From positions 7,874,001-7,938,000 of the forward strand of contig JASJZC010000001.1 in NCBI GenBank assembly GCA_037178855.1: DNA of 64,000 nt, written 5' to 3'. The position numbers were made by a program, and so were the translations under genes. How positions within the stretch are numbered: the first letter of the stretch is position 1; the number at the start of each line of letters is the position of its first letter. This document shows, piece after piece, positions 12,081 to 22,456 of this stretch. The notes under the pieces were generated by a model. The model was not told the origin of the DNA. It searched no databases and worked only from the letters and a program-made list of their open reading frames with translations. Origin of the DNA: Oscheius sp. JU75. Its lineage: Eukaryota > Nematoda > Chromadorea > Rhabditida > Rhabditidae.

Positions 12081-14496
12081 ATGGGAAGAGCCAGCGGCTG
12101 GTGTCCTCTCGTGCTCTTGGCAATCGCGTCAACTCTCACAGCCGCTGTTCGAAACGAGTCACGGCTTTCCGATGACATTTTCTCCGTCTATCGTCTTCTT
12201 CCGGCCGATTTGAAACAGTTGCAGTACGTCAAGGACCTCTATGACAAGGCGGCAGAGAATGATGTGAGTTTCCTACTGACTTTCAGACCCTAGAATTGAT
12301 TACTTTTGTGACAGAAAAAATGAAGTCGGCTCTTTTCACTTTAACCGTTCCAAGCACCTTTTGGCCGTCCCATCGACTTTTGTCAGTCTCACAGAGAGCA
12401 CCCAAAGTCGACATGCCACCTAATTTAGGCAATATCTTCTTTTGGATAACAACTTCTGTTTGTTTGCTCACCATTTCATTTTGGTAGTAGAGAGATGACA
12501 GAATTGGGTTAGGAATACAATAGGAATCATGCTACACTGGTCTGTAAGATCTACCGATTCCACTTGACATCGTCATGGATACTTTCGACCAATGTTGCAG
12601 CAGTGTTGTGTTTGCACATGCTATGTTTGGGACGATAAAAAATCATCGGACAGTCAAAATGAAAATGAGCCATGAATCTTATACCCAAAACTAGGGGAAA
12701 GCCTGGCACCATGACTAGCTGGAAATATACTTGGTTTCAGCTGAACTTCTGGAAGTCTGCCAAGGAAGTTGGCGGCTTCTTCGATGTTATGGTCAGTGGC
12801 TCGAGCCGTGAGAAGCTTCTGGAACAACTTCGATCCACGAATGTCTCATTCCTGCAAACTATTGGCGACGTTGAAACCTTGATCAAGCAGCGAGAACAGC
12901 GACCAAAGCAGAGACGACTTCGCGACGAGAGCGGGGCTCCGGTCTACGACTTCAAGAGCTATGGCAGCTATCCGCAAATGGTCGCTTGGCTGAAGGCCCT
13001 AGCCCGAAAGTATCCTGACATTGCACAGTTTATCTCCATCGGGAAGTCGAACGAGGGAAGATCCATTGATGGGCTGGAGGTAAGAGACACGAATGAACAG
13101 TTCTCAAGAGTTGCAGATTGGGACGAGAGGTGTGAACAAGCGAATCTTCTGGATCGACGGAGGCATTCATGCCCGAGAATGGGTAACTTTGCCCTCGGTT
13201 TCGGCAATAGTGAATTTTGTAGGCAGCTCCTCACACATCTCTCTACTTCATACATCAGGTAAGTAGTCAACTAACTGACTGATCCTCTTCTTTTTCAGTT
13301 GATCTCACGCTACCCTTCGGATCCTTTCATCAAGCGTCTGATTGAAGAAATCACCTTTGTCATCGTCCCGTGCGTCAATCCCGACGGCTACGAATTCACG
13401 CGCTCTTCGAGCAACCCCCACGTAGGAAAGCAACCGAAACATTTTATTTGTTTTCTAGATACGTTTGTGGAGAAAGAATCGCTCGAAGATGATTTGTCGA
13501 AAAGACTCTTGGGGAAGAAATCGTTGCTGTAGAGGCGTTGATCTCAACAGAAACTTTGACTTCCATTTCAAGGAAAGCGGCACCAGTGACGATCCCTGTT
13601 CGGAGATCTACCAAGGCTCTGGACCGTTCAGTGAACCAGAAGCGAGGTCGGTCTCTAGTTCTCTTTGCATTGGATAGTCCTTCAGGGCAATCCGAGACGC
13701 CATCATGTCCAAGAGGTACAAGGGACGGATCGACGGCTACATCACCCTACACACCTACTCGCAGATTTGGATTCATCCCTATGGGCATAAGAAGGATTCC
13801 TATCCTGGAGACATACACGAGCTTGTGAGTCTCTTGCTACTCTTATCATAGGCGTGCCAAATTCTTTTCCTCATGGTACTGTGAGCGGTCTCTGCTCCTT
13901 AAAATTCGTTTTTTTTCAGTACGACGTCGGAAAGAAGGCTGCTAAGGCGCTCCAAAAGCTGTACGGAACCAAGTACATAGTCGGAAGTGGAGCAGATACC
14001 CTGTGTAGGTTCCCAGTGTTCTCCTCATTTTCCAGCCTTCAGACCCGGCCTCAGGCGGCTCCGAGGACTGGACCAAGCACGAGGCTAAGGTCAAATATGT
14101 TTATCTTCTAGAGTTGAGGCCAGATGAAAAGAGTGAGTTTAGTAAAAAATTGAGTACCCTAAGACTGCATTCAGACTGGGATGGCTTCATTCTGGACGAG
14201 TCGCAGCTGATTCCGACTGCCCGAGAGACGTGGGAAGGCATTAAAGTTGTAGCAGAGGCCATTCTGAAAAAGGCCCAAACAATGAAGCGTAAGCTACAAT
14301 CTCGTTGGAAGAAATGCATCTTGTTTTAGAGGCGAGCCCAGCTCCGCGAAAGTTCCAATTCGGAGATCGGACAGATGGCAGCTGCTTCGACCTGCGACAT
14401 GCCTGTAAACGATGGGTGGCCGAGCGCGAAGATCTCTGCAAATCTGTTCCAATCTTCATGCGAGAAAATTGCGCATATTCATGTGGTCTGTGCTGA
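12081..14496 (+). CDS. Zinc carboxypeptidase (M14A) with C-terminal ShKT domain
   Basis: Eleven exons (12081-12263, 12741-13079, 13117-13182, 13223-13258, 13299-13421, 13459-13646, 13686-13824, 13920-14004, 14043-14132, 14175-14288, 14330-14496) encode 509 residues. A signal peptide and a propeptide precede the catalytic domain. The zinc motif HAREW lies at the end of exon 3 and the third ligand is the histidine of TLHTYSQ. Substrate-binding GVDLNRNF and the catalytic glutamate in YLLELRP are present. The last exon adds a six-cysteine ShKT module (CFDLRHAC...CAYSCGLC), a combination common in nematodes. It should trim C-terminal residues from extracellular peptides; the ShKT domain probably binds matrix or partner proteins (inference). 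All splice phases are consistent. Confidence 0.93.
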
Positions 14497-15790
14497 GTGC
14501 TGGTGGCTACGGGTAGAAGCTTTAACTAATTCTTGTAAACAGTGTAGAATTGTTGATTGAGGAGAGAGAAGAATGAAGTTTTTGTTGTCTCTTCCTCTGT
14601 AGAGATCTTTTAAAGAAAACTTCGTACTTACAACATTTCAGCAGTACTCAGACTGCATACCAGAAACATAAGATGGAGCCTTTAGAATGATGGATGTCTA
14701 CCGACGAATCCTTTTCTTTCCTCCTACTGTTTCTTTCTTTCAGAACAAAGGAGAGGATTTCTTGTGCACTCATATTAGAAATATACCCCTGTTTGACAAT
14801 CTCAACACAAGACCCCATTCATAAACGAGCAAGAATACAGAGAGCAGATGCAGAAGTTCATGTAAATTTGACTGTTAAAAGCCCTAATTTTCGGGTTTCA
14901 TTAAAAAAGATACCGTTCTTTTCTCATTGAAACTACAATATTTGGACAAAATGCCTATTTTTTGACTTTGGGGAATTTTCTTTGGGGATGCGGATGCGGA
15001 TTCGAATTCGAATAGATAGTAGTCTTTTTCGAAATCCGCATCCGCAAGGCGGGATGCTGGCATGTGTTTCTACGATCTACTGTCGATATGTTTCCTTCTG
15101 TCGGTACATGACATTTTCAGCTTACTGGATAGGCTAAAGTTCTTGAAAAGCTGCCAACTTCTCGCCTTGGAACCTTTTCATATGCCTTTTCCTGTCCAAA
15201 AAAGCTACGTAAAGACGGCTCGAGACACAGAAATGCGTTGACATTTCATAATAGTATTTTTCAGAGTTGGAAGAACAGTCGGTCCGCTAGAAAAACACGA
15301 GGTCTGGAGCCGGACGGTCCACAACGAACACAGAATCGTGGTCTCCTCGTGTATAGACCCATGGACCGCCAACTGGATGGTGATGGCCGAAACCAAAGGT
15401 CAGATGCTTCTTTGGGATTTAAGGTCAATTCTCCAGTATTTTTCTGACCTTAAAAATCAATAGGTATCAATAAGGAGTAAACTGCTGTTCGGCTAAGAAG
15501 GACAGAAGGGTTCCTATGCGAAACAAACTGCGGAGATCAAGTATATCAAATTGTCTGAATCTGAAAGAGAAACGGTAGAAAGTTCTGCCCCGACTGAATT
15601 ACCATTCCCATGCTTCTGTTGTATTCGCTCTCTATTCAAAAAGTACCGCTGTTTTGAGGAAACGGCAGCTGATCTTTCCAGTCTGAAGTCCAGCTGATAG
15701 CCGCTTCCTGTCAGCAGCAATCGGTCAATTTTTCGCGCAACAACCGAGGCTATAAAAGCTGCCGTAGGCTTTGGGCGAATCAGATCAGGT
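14497..15790. other. Intergenic with a short GGATGCGGATTCGAA palindromic patch
   Basis: At about 14988-15058 GGATGCGGATGCGGATTCGAATTCGAA is followed by CGAAATCCGCATCCGC, forming an inverted repeat. The rest shows no supported gene. Confidence 0.4.
15751..15758 (+). promoter_or_regulatory. TATA box of the small secreted peptide gene
   Basis: TATAAAAG lies 40 bp before the ATG at 15791, the same spacing as for the genes starting at 35763 and 53477. Confidence 0.65.
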
Positions 15791-16540
15791 ATGCGTCTTC
15801 TCCTCGTTCTTTTGGTCGTTCTCGGCCTTGTTGCTGCTCAGCCCCTCTTCCGGTAAGCTATTTCTCTCCCGCTGACGGAAAATCAATTTTCTAGCCCATA
15901 GTAAGCAGTTTTAGATACAAAAGACAACAGTTTGTTAACTACTACCGGGCTCCTTCCTACAGTACTCGCGAGAGCCAGCAATGGAGGTATAACGGATACG
16001 GTCAGTGTTTCGCGTATTTTAGTCTGATGTTTAATGCGAAGAGGTCACTCCATCTGTTTCCGCGACGAGTCTCTCGTTCAAGCCAAAGTGGGAGTTCTTT
16101 AACCAAACTTAACTGAGTATTCAATGTTTCTCTTCTCTGCTGAACAGATTCCGTAAAAGAAAACATCAAAATTGTGAAAGTGCGATGGTGTCTGTGGTAG
16201 ACTCTGTGTTTGTTTGTCCGTGGCCACGAAGCAAAGGTGGCAAGTCAAGAGGAGAATTTTGGCAATTAGGAGAGAAGACAGCGTGAGCGGGAGCAGCATG
16301 GGGATGTTGCTCTGTTGGCGGTAGTTCAATTAGGAAACTGAAGGCCAAACGATTACGAAGCAGCCGTTTGGCTTTCAGTTTCCCTAAATACCTGACAGCC
16401 GGGCTAAAAAAAAAGTTCCAGTATCCCATCAATAATTGCTTTTAGGTAACAACAACGGCGAAGGGTCAACATGGGAGGGAACTCATCCGGAGAGAATCTC
16501 CAACAACGACTTTAACCTCGGCTTCTACGGACGAAAATAG
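15791..16540 (+). CDS. Small secreted peptide precursor, candidate amidated neuropeptide
   Basis: Three exons (15791-15852, 15915-16000, 16446-16540) encode 80 residues. The signal peptide is MRLLLVLLVVLGLVAAQ. It is followed by a dibasic site (YKRQQF) and a Tyr/Asn/Gln-rich peptide, and the protein ends NLGFYGRK, a C-terminal Gly-Arg-Lys that is a classic amidation and processing signal. An alternative acceptor for exon 2 (CTAG at 15894) runs at once into a stop, so the model is well constrained. The stop is closely followed by AATAAA. One mature peptide of about 50 residues ending in Phe-Tyr-amide is predicted, with N-terminal Gln able to cyclise (inference). I do not recognise it as a named neuropeptide family; a secreted antimicrobial or cuticle peptide is possible. 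Confidence 0.7.
16040..16132 (-). repeat. Dispersed ~110-bp repeat, copy 2
   Basis: Inside intron 2 of the peptide gene. The reverse strand carries AACATTGAATACTCAG.TAAGTTT and CACTTTGGCTTGAACGAGAG, matching the copies near 59022 and 32362. Confidence 0.55.
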
Positions 16541-16894
16541 TACAATAAATATCGATTTATATACAAACGCCACGAAAATAAATGGGTTATGATGCAGCCT
16601 GTTCATCCGGAAAGTTAAAAACGCAGTGACGGAACCCATTTAACGTGGGTACGTTCAATACTCAGTCAGGCGATCATTCTTCTTACAAAAAGGAAAAATA
16701 AAGAAGAAACTACTAATCTGCTTGGGTCGAAAAAAAAAGAAATAAGAAAAGCAAGAGTTGATTACACTAAATATAAGTTTATCTACAGCAAAAAGATACA
16801 AAGTGGAAGAAAAAGGCACTCGGATAATTTACAATGGCGAGAAAGGTGAAAACAAACAGTCAAAATGTACAAATCACAGGGGGAAGTAAAGAGG

Positions 16895-19800
16895 TTACCA
16901 TGTGAGACGCTGGTTCCAGTCGTGGAAGAGGTCAACGATGATGGGCATCTTCGCGCTCATGCTGCTGAAGATGAGTCCGATGATGTAGTTGAAGGCTTCC
17001 TGATCCGTCAGCTCGAGCTTCAGACGTTGTTCCACCTGGAAATGGAAAGGTTGCTCTTGGGAAAGTTTCACAAAGGTAGGCATCTAAACTATCCTATTTC
17101 TACAGGATAGCGTACCGAAATGCAATTATAATTTAGGGATTTACAGACTACAAACCATAGTTACAGTACTTCAAAGTTTTAGAGTGAAAAACTGGTGTAA
17201 TGATAAGAGGCGCCATTTAAAGGGACTGCAATTTAAAAAAACGTCTGAAAATATACGAAAAGTCTAACCAAAAACCGAAATAATTGCATAATCGCGCTGC
17301 AATAGTGCGATACGATTTGCGATTGAGATTACCTTAAAAAAGCGTGATCAGTTGCGATTTGCGATTAATCGTCCATTCCTGATTGCGGGTGTGCCCGAGA
17401 ATGCATTTTTGAACTTGGATTTTGTGCGGAAATTTAAAACAAATTTTGGATTTTAGTTTCATTCTGCATTTTTCGACAGTTTTGAAGCAATTTCTCAGTT
17501 TCTAAGTGTGTTTAACCGACACTTTCTACCTTAGAATAGACAACATCGACAGAAAAATTGCCAAGAAAAAATGGCGGAATATCTATTATCTGGGAGGTGA
17601 AGAAGCCTTACGAGACGGCTGATATGGCACTATTGTAGTAAACGAACCTTGAAAACGGCCTTGTCCTTCTCTTCGGCAATATTCGGGATTCCCGCGTCGA
17701 GCATTAGTGAGAACAAATTGAGAATGACGTTGGCATGTCGACGAAGAATCCTGTACGCGGAGTCACAGTAGCCGACAAAGTCCTTGAATTCTTTGCTGCA
17801 AATCGTTCCGTTCTCTCCGTAAAAAAAGAACAAACCTCTGAAATCCGCCCATAGCCTTCATCATCTCGCTTGTGAGTTTCATAGCCGGAGGCATCGGCTT
17901 CGGGTCACGACCAAGTATGTAACCGAAGTCCACATGGAAGAGACGTCCATTCTCGCAGAGCAGCAGATTGTCCAGATGGCGATCTCCAACTCCGAGCACG
18001 TAGCAGACGACCGAGTAGCTGGAAAGACGGTAATAAAATAGCTACAATGTCTCTATAGTCTGTCTTAAACGAATGGAGACAGTCAATTTTAAGGGACTTT
18101 TTTCGAGGCTTCATTCTTACAATAGTCCTGCACTAGGCGTGTGGTAATGGCGCAGTGCCAAGTGGCGTCTGTCTAAGACTCTCCGGGATTCGGGTTCGGA
18201 TCCCGCGCTAGAAATTTATTTCACTAGTTGGAAACTGATTACAAAACCTACTTTTCAATGTAGGTGAAAGAAAGCAACAAAAATCTGAACCAACCCGGCC
18301 AGTGATCGAACGTAGTTGTCAATGACGTCGGCCTCGATCCCATAAGGTCCTTTTGAATCGGGTCGTAACTCCTTCATGGCTTCGCGAATGCAGTCCTCCT
18401 TATAGGCGCCGTACTTCTTCATGATGTCGCGCAGCGGTTTTGCCTTGACAAATTGGACGAATCCCTCGTCAATCCCAGTCGCTAGAACCTGGATGAACAT
18501 GAATTATGGTAGGTAGACAAGCAAGGACTAACTGCATAGGGAGTCAGCTTCAGATCGAGCTGATCTTTCTTGAACAAGGTGTCCATTAGACGAATCATTT
18601 GAATCACGAGTTGGTCCTGTCTGAATAGTCCGCTACTTATAAAAATGAACAAAGAAATACCTGAGATCATCTCCCTGCTTGAAAATCAACGTATACTCGC
18701 TCATCTCTCCACCAAGACCCTCTGTTTTGAAGGTCAATTTGGCCGGCATCATCGCACTGCTGAAGAGCTGAGCCGAGTCCGGCAGAACACTGATCAATCT
18801 TGAATATTTGTCTCAAAAAAAAGTGGAAAAAGATTCACCTATGACCCGGATCCAGCGGTAAGAGAAGATCCTTCATATCGTGCATGCGTCCATCTTTTGT
18901 CAACATTGTCCTGAGGGCACTCTCTCGTTGATCTCGTCTCTGCGACTTGGCCTTGGCCTCGCTCGTGATGCTCTTCAGATTAGTGACGAACTTCTGCTGC
19001 TGCTCGAGACCGGCGGCGTGCTTACGAGCTTCAGGATTGCCCGTCGACAGGTTTTCCATTAGGCGTCGGCGCAGCATATTGTACATCTGAAAGTTGAGAT
19101 TTTTTTGTAAACCATATAAAATACCGAGGACATAGTCGGATCTACGTCCTTGGTCGCCTCCTCTTCGACCTTCAGATGCCAGTAGAGGAAATTGGCTATT
19201 TTCGTGTAGCCGGTACAGTATCTGAAAACGTGTGCAATTATGATCTAGAGTCGCAAATTATGTCAATTCTGATGTAAAAATGTCTTTCTATGTGCTTCAT
19301 GAAAGGATCCAAAAAAACCTTCGCGAGAATCGAACCCGACCCCTTTGGTTTCGTAGTCGGAACCGACTGAGCCGCGTGGGTAAGCTCGCACGCCTGCTTC
19401 CAAACATATTGGCCATTCAGGTAGAATAGAGAAAACTTACTTGACAAGGAAAGTGGGCAAATCCAGGTGTTTCTGCGCATTGGCATCGGGTTCCTCCATT
19501 TTTTCTACGAGCTCAGGAACGTCTGTAGTAGTCGGAACCATTTGTTCATCCTAAAAAAAACTTCCACTCGAGAAATTACCAAAGATCCTACCTGTGCGGA
19601 ATTGCCGCGATCCATTTCCTTGATCGACTCGTATTTGAGGGCTTGGACGAGCTGGGGGAGATAGAGAAGAATCTGTTCTGGGGCGGCAGAATGCTCGAGT
19701 CGACTGACCGCGTAGATTCGAACTGTCGGATGGGTGAATGAGGCCGAGAGCAGTTCGAGCGCGTCCTCAGGATCTGGCGCCACCCATTCGCTGAAATAAG

Positions 19801-21231
19801 ATCATGTTGAGACTGTTGTCTATATGAAATAGCACCTGAGGAGTGTGAGAGCCTCGTTGACTTCCTTCTCCTTGTCCCAATTGATAGAATGGAGGAATTT
19901 GTTTAGAGCGCGCTTCTCCTGCCTCAAATAGAATCGGAATTTCCAGACGAGATCACGCTGTTCGGCCGTGAGACTCGTCGAAGACGGCAGACGTAGAATG
20001 TACTCCAGCTTGTCCTTGGCCTGCTTATTCGGCTTCAACTTTCTGGCCGCCTCGTTTCCACGCGTCTTTCTCGTCATCGTCACGTGCATCTCTTCGCACA
20101 AATTGTCCAGACCGAGCTCCGGATCTCCGGAGATCCTGTTTTGGATGGTCGAAGCCGAGATGATTCGCAACTGTAGCTAGCTTTCAGTCCGAACAAGAGA
20201 TCTGAACTTACATCCGCCTCAGGTTCGTAGTAGACGACATCGTACTGCTGTGGCCCGTAGCCGACCGATGCCATCTCGATCAGAAGGAAGACATTTTTGT
20301 ATGAATTCTTCCGACTCTCTTTGATCTGCTCGATAACGGGTTTCGTGATTTGGTCCAGCCACATCACACTGTCCACGATGTTCCTCTTCTGGCGTTCTGC
20401 CTGTGAATACCCTTTTTTCCGAGAAAAATCCGATACAGTACCTGTTTCAACAGGTGCAGAAGGTGATCTTCAGCCGTCTCGCTTGAATTTGTCCCAAATC
20501 GCCAGTTCTGTCCGGCCGGCAAAAGTGGATCCGGCTCGGCTGAGAGCGTCAGCTGTAGATCTATCGGTCCGGACTTCAGAACTCCCCGCTTGCTGAAGAA
20601 ACCCATCGACGTCTGACAGACGAGTTTCTTCGGGACAGACAGCTGAATTTTTTTATTTTTCGAGGGGACAAGTAGAAAACCGACATAATTTCTTCCATCA
20701 AAAGATGGAACAGAATTGGCTGTCACCGAAGGACAGACATCCTCCACGTCAAGTTCCCAGATACAAAAATGGATGAAAGAGTCTCTTGAGAGGTCGGAAT
20801 ATCTTGAATTTTAGCTGTTTAAACCAAAAACAAGCACCAAACTGACTTTATTGGGAGGGTAAGCCACTCGTTCCAGGCCTGAATGACCTTCGAACGTCTG
20901 TCTTCAACTGGTGGCTTAAAGGAAGTGCTCACGGGGAAGCCGACTGCTCTTCCGTCGCAATAAACCTGAAAAGTACAATTTTACCGCCTATCTTATAGCC
21001 ATTTCATCAGCAAATAATGAAAAATGAACCCACGGTGACTTCGACGACAATCTGGTCCAATTTCCGGGTCGGATTCGTTGAATCGCGAAAGGTGCCGTCA
21101 AGTTCGCATATTTTAATCTGGAAGATGTCCCTTTTCCATTTATTAATGCCAGATACCTGTATATTAGCCCCCAGTTCGCAGCTATAAACGTAGCAGTAAG
21201 CATCTTTGCTACTTGACGATGGAATTTCCAT
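16895..21231 (-). CDS. vps-34: Class III phosphatidylinositol 3-kinase (Vps34)
   Basis: Seventeen exons running from 21231 to 16895 give 888 residues, essentially the length of human PIK3C3. Exons: 21231-21157, 21117-21034, 20965-20847, 20802-20685, 20642-20442, 20400-20212, 20170-19836, 19790-19592, 19550-19441, 19221-19125, 19086-18839, 18798-18661, 18620-18533, 18488-18295, 18018-17836, 17795-17648, 17035-16895. A C2 domain ([10 protein letters not shown]) is followed by the PIK helical domain (AVSRL...LVQALKYES) and the kinase core with [22 protein letters not shown] and a C-terminal helix. It phosphorylates PI to PI3P on endosomes and autophagosomes. The 42-nt intron 20684-20643 is a multiple of three without stops and might be retained. 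Intron 20846-20803 has a near-identical inverted copy at 22102. The gene starts 181 bp after MEAF6 on the same strand. Confidence 0.96.
18126..18215 (+). repeat. tRNA-derived SINE-like insert in a Vps34 intron
   Basis: GTGTGGTAATGGCGCAGTGCCAAGTGGCGT is followed by B-box GGTTCGGATCCCGCGC, in the opposite orientation to the host gene. It resembles the insert at 1806. Confidence 0.5.
19313..19400 (-). repeat. tRNA-derived SINE-like insert in a Vps34 intron (sense)
   Basis: The minus strand reads GCGGCTCAGTCGGTTCCGACTACGAAACC then GGTTCGATTCTCGCG, with A and B boxes at tRNA-like spacing. It lies in the 219-bp intron 19440-19222. Confidence 0.55.
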
Positions 21232-21412
21232 CGACTTCAACAGAATATTTACAATATTAATGTACATTAACAGTATTTATAGAGTATAAACTCGTTTGTT
21301 ACGTAGGCAGAAACTTATACTCGAAGAAATATACAACGTTTCATTAACAACATTGGAGGTAACGTATAAAGCACAGATTATGAAAGTGACAATAGGAGAT
21401 CGCTGCAGAGAT

Positions 21413-22312
21413 TCAGTTGGCTCGGCGCTTTTTCTTCCTCACGTCGCTCGAGTCCATCTGAAATCATTGATGCAAAATGAGAAAAAGGGTTGAAACTTAC
21501 AGAGTCGTCGTCATCGTAGCCCATGCTGACATCTTCTTTGACATCGGTCGGGGCGACCATCGGGGACTGAAACGAGGAGCTAGTGCTCGGCTGATTACGG
21601 CTCTGGTGACTCTGGACGGCCATCTTGCTTGTGACGGAAGAGGAGGAAAAAAGACGTTCGGCTTCTTTGACGGCCTTGCGCGGGCCCTTCTTCTCGAACT
21701 TGGTCTTGGAGGGCGGAGCAGCAGAGTTGTACTTGTCCCAGCCTTGAAATTCTTCTTAGAAGAAAGGAGGGTCATTTTCTCACCCTTGATAACATTTCCG
21801 TAGTCGGCCGTGTCTTCCAGATAGGATCCTTCGAAGTTGTAGATCTGTGCCTCGAGTGTTTCCAGAGTTTCCTGAAAAAAAGTAAAATGGGTTTTGTAGT
21901 ACAAAAAAGTAACAACGGCGCCTGTTTGTCTATGCATGGCCGTTTACTGAGATAAGGCGTAAGGATTTGGTTGCGAAGGACCAGTAGTTCGAAACCGGCC
22001 AGGCTAAGTTTTTTTCATATTAAAGTGGGCGAACGCAATCATGCGATTTCCAGTCAACGAATGTAGTTAGAGCCCTTCAAACTTTGCTCGTTGACGGCAA
22101 CGTCAGTTTGGTGCTTGTTTTTGGTTTAAACAGCTAAAATTTAAGGCGAAGTCGTCTCACACGACTGGTAACAAGTAAAAAAGAATATTGGAGTAACGCA
22201 GATTTCTGTATCGCAGCGATCATGCAAACTGTAAGTTACTAACCGCAACTTCGGCTCTCCGCTTGATCAGTTCCAGCATTTCGCGTTTCAACTCCTGCTG
22301 GTTAGTCGACAT
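21413..22312 (-). CDS. MEAF6/Eaf6 histone acetyltransferase complex subunit
   Basis: Four exons (22312-22244, 21871-21784, 21742-21501, 21457-21413) give 147 residues. The N-terminal half is a coiled coil ([15 protein letters not shown]...[17 protein letters not shown]) continuing to LEDTADYGN and IKGWDKY, the hallmark block of Eaf6/MEAF6. [14 protein letters not shown] and a lysine-rich C-terminus (RKKKRRAN) also match. MEAF6 is an accessory subunit of NuA4/MOZ-type acetyltransferases on chromatin. TTTTAG directly abuts the ATG, so the message may be trans-spliced exactly at its start codon. It sits between CSN2 and Vps34 with gaps of 144 and 181 bp. Intron 1 holds both a tRNA-like insert and the copied Vps34 intron. 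Confidence 0.92.
21935..22005 (+). repeat. tRNA-derived SINE-like insert in MEAF6 intron 1
   Basis: A tRNA-like stretch ends in a degenerate B box (AGTTCGAAACC) and GGCCAGGC, then T-rich sequence. It is weaker than the other inserts. Confidence 0.35.
22102..22145 (+). repeat. Precise inverted copy of a Vps34 intron
   Basis: These 44 nt (GTCAGT...TTTAAG) match the sense strand of Vps34 intron 20846-20803 at 43 of 44 positions, starting at GT and ending at AG with no flanking similarity. The copy is antisense to MEAF6 and lies within its intron 1, so it would not be spliced as such here. Confidence 0.85.
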
Positions 22313-22456
22313 CTAAAAGAGTTGCATTCGAATGTTGTAAAAGACTGACAGATAAAGTTGCATGGAACACCACAAGTTTGCATAAAGAGTCGAATAGTCT
22401 TCTATATTCACACCGAAAATACACGTAAAGAGGCGAATACGGGTGGAGTATCGTGT

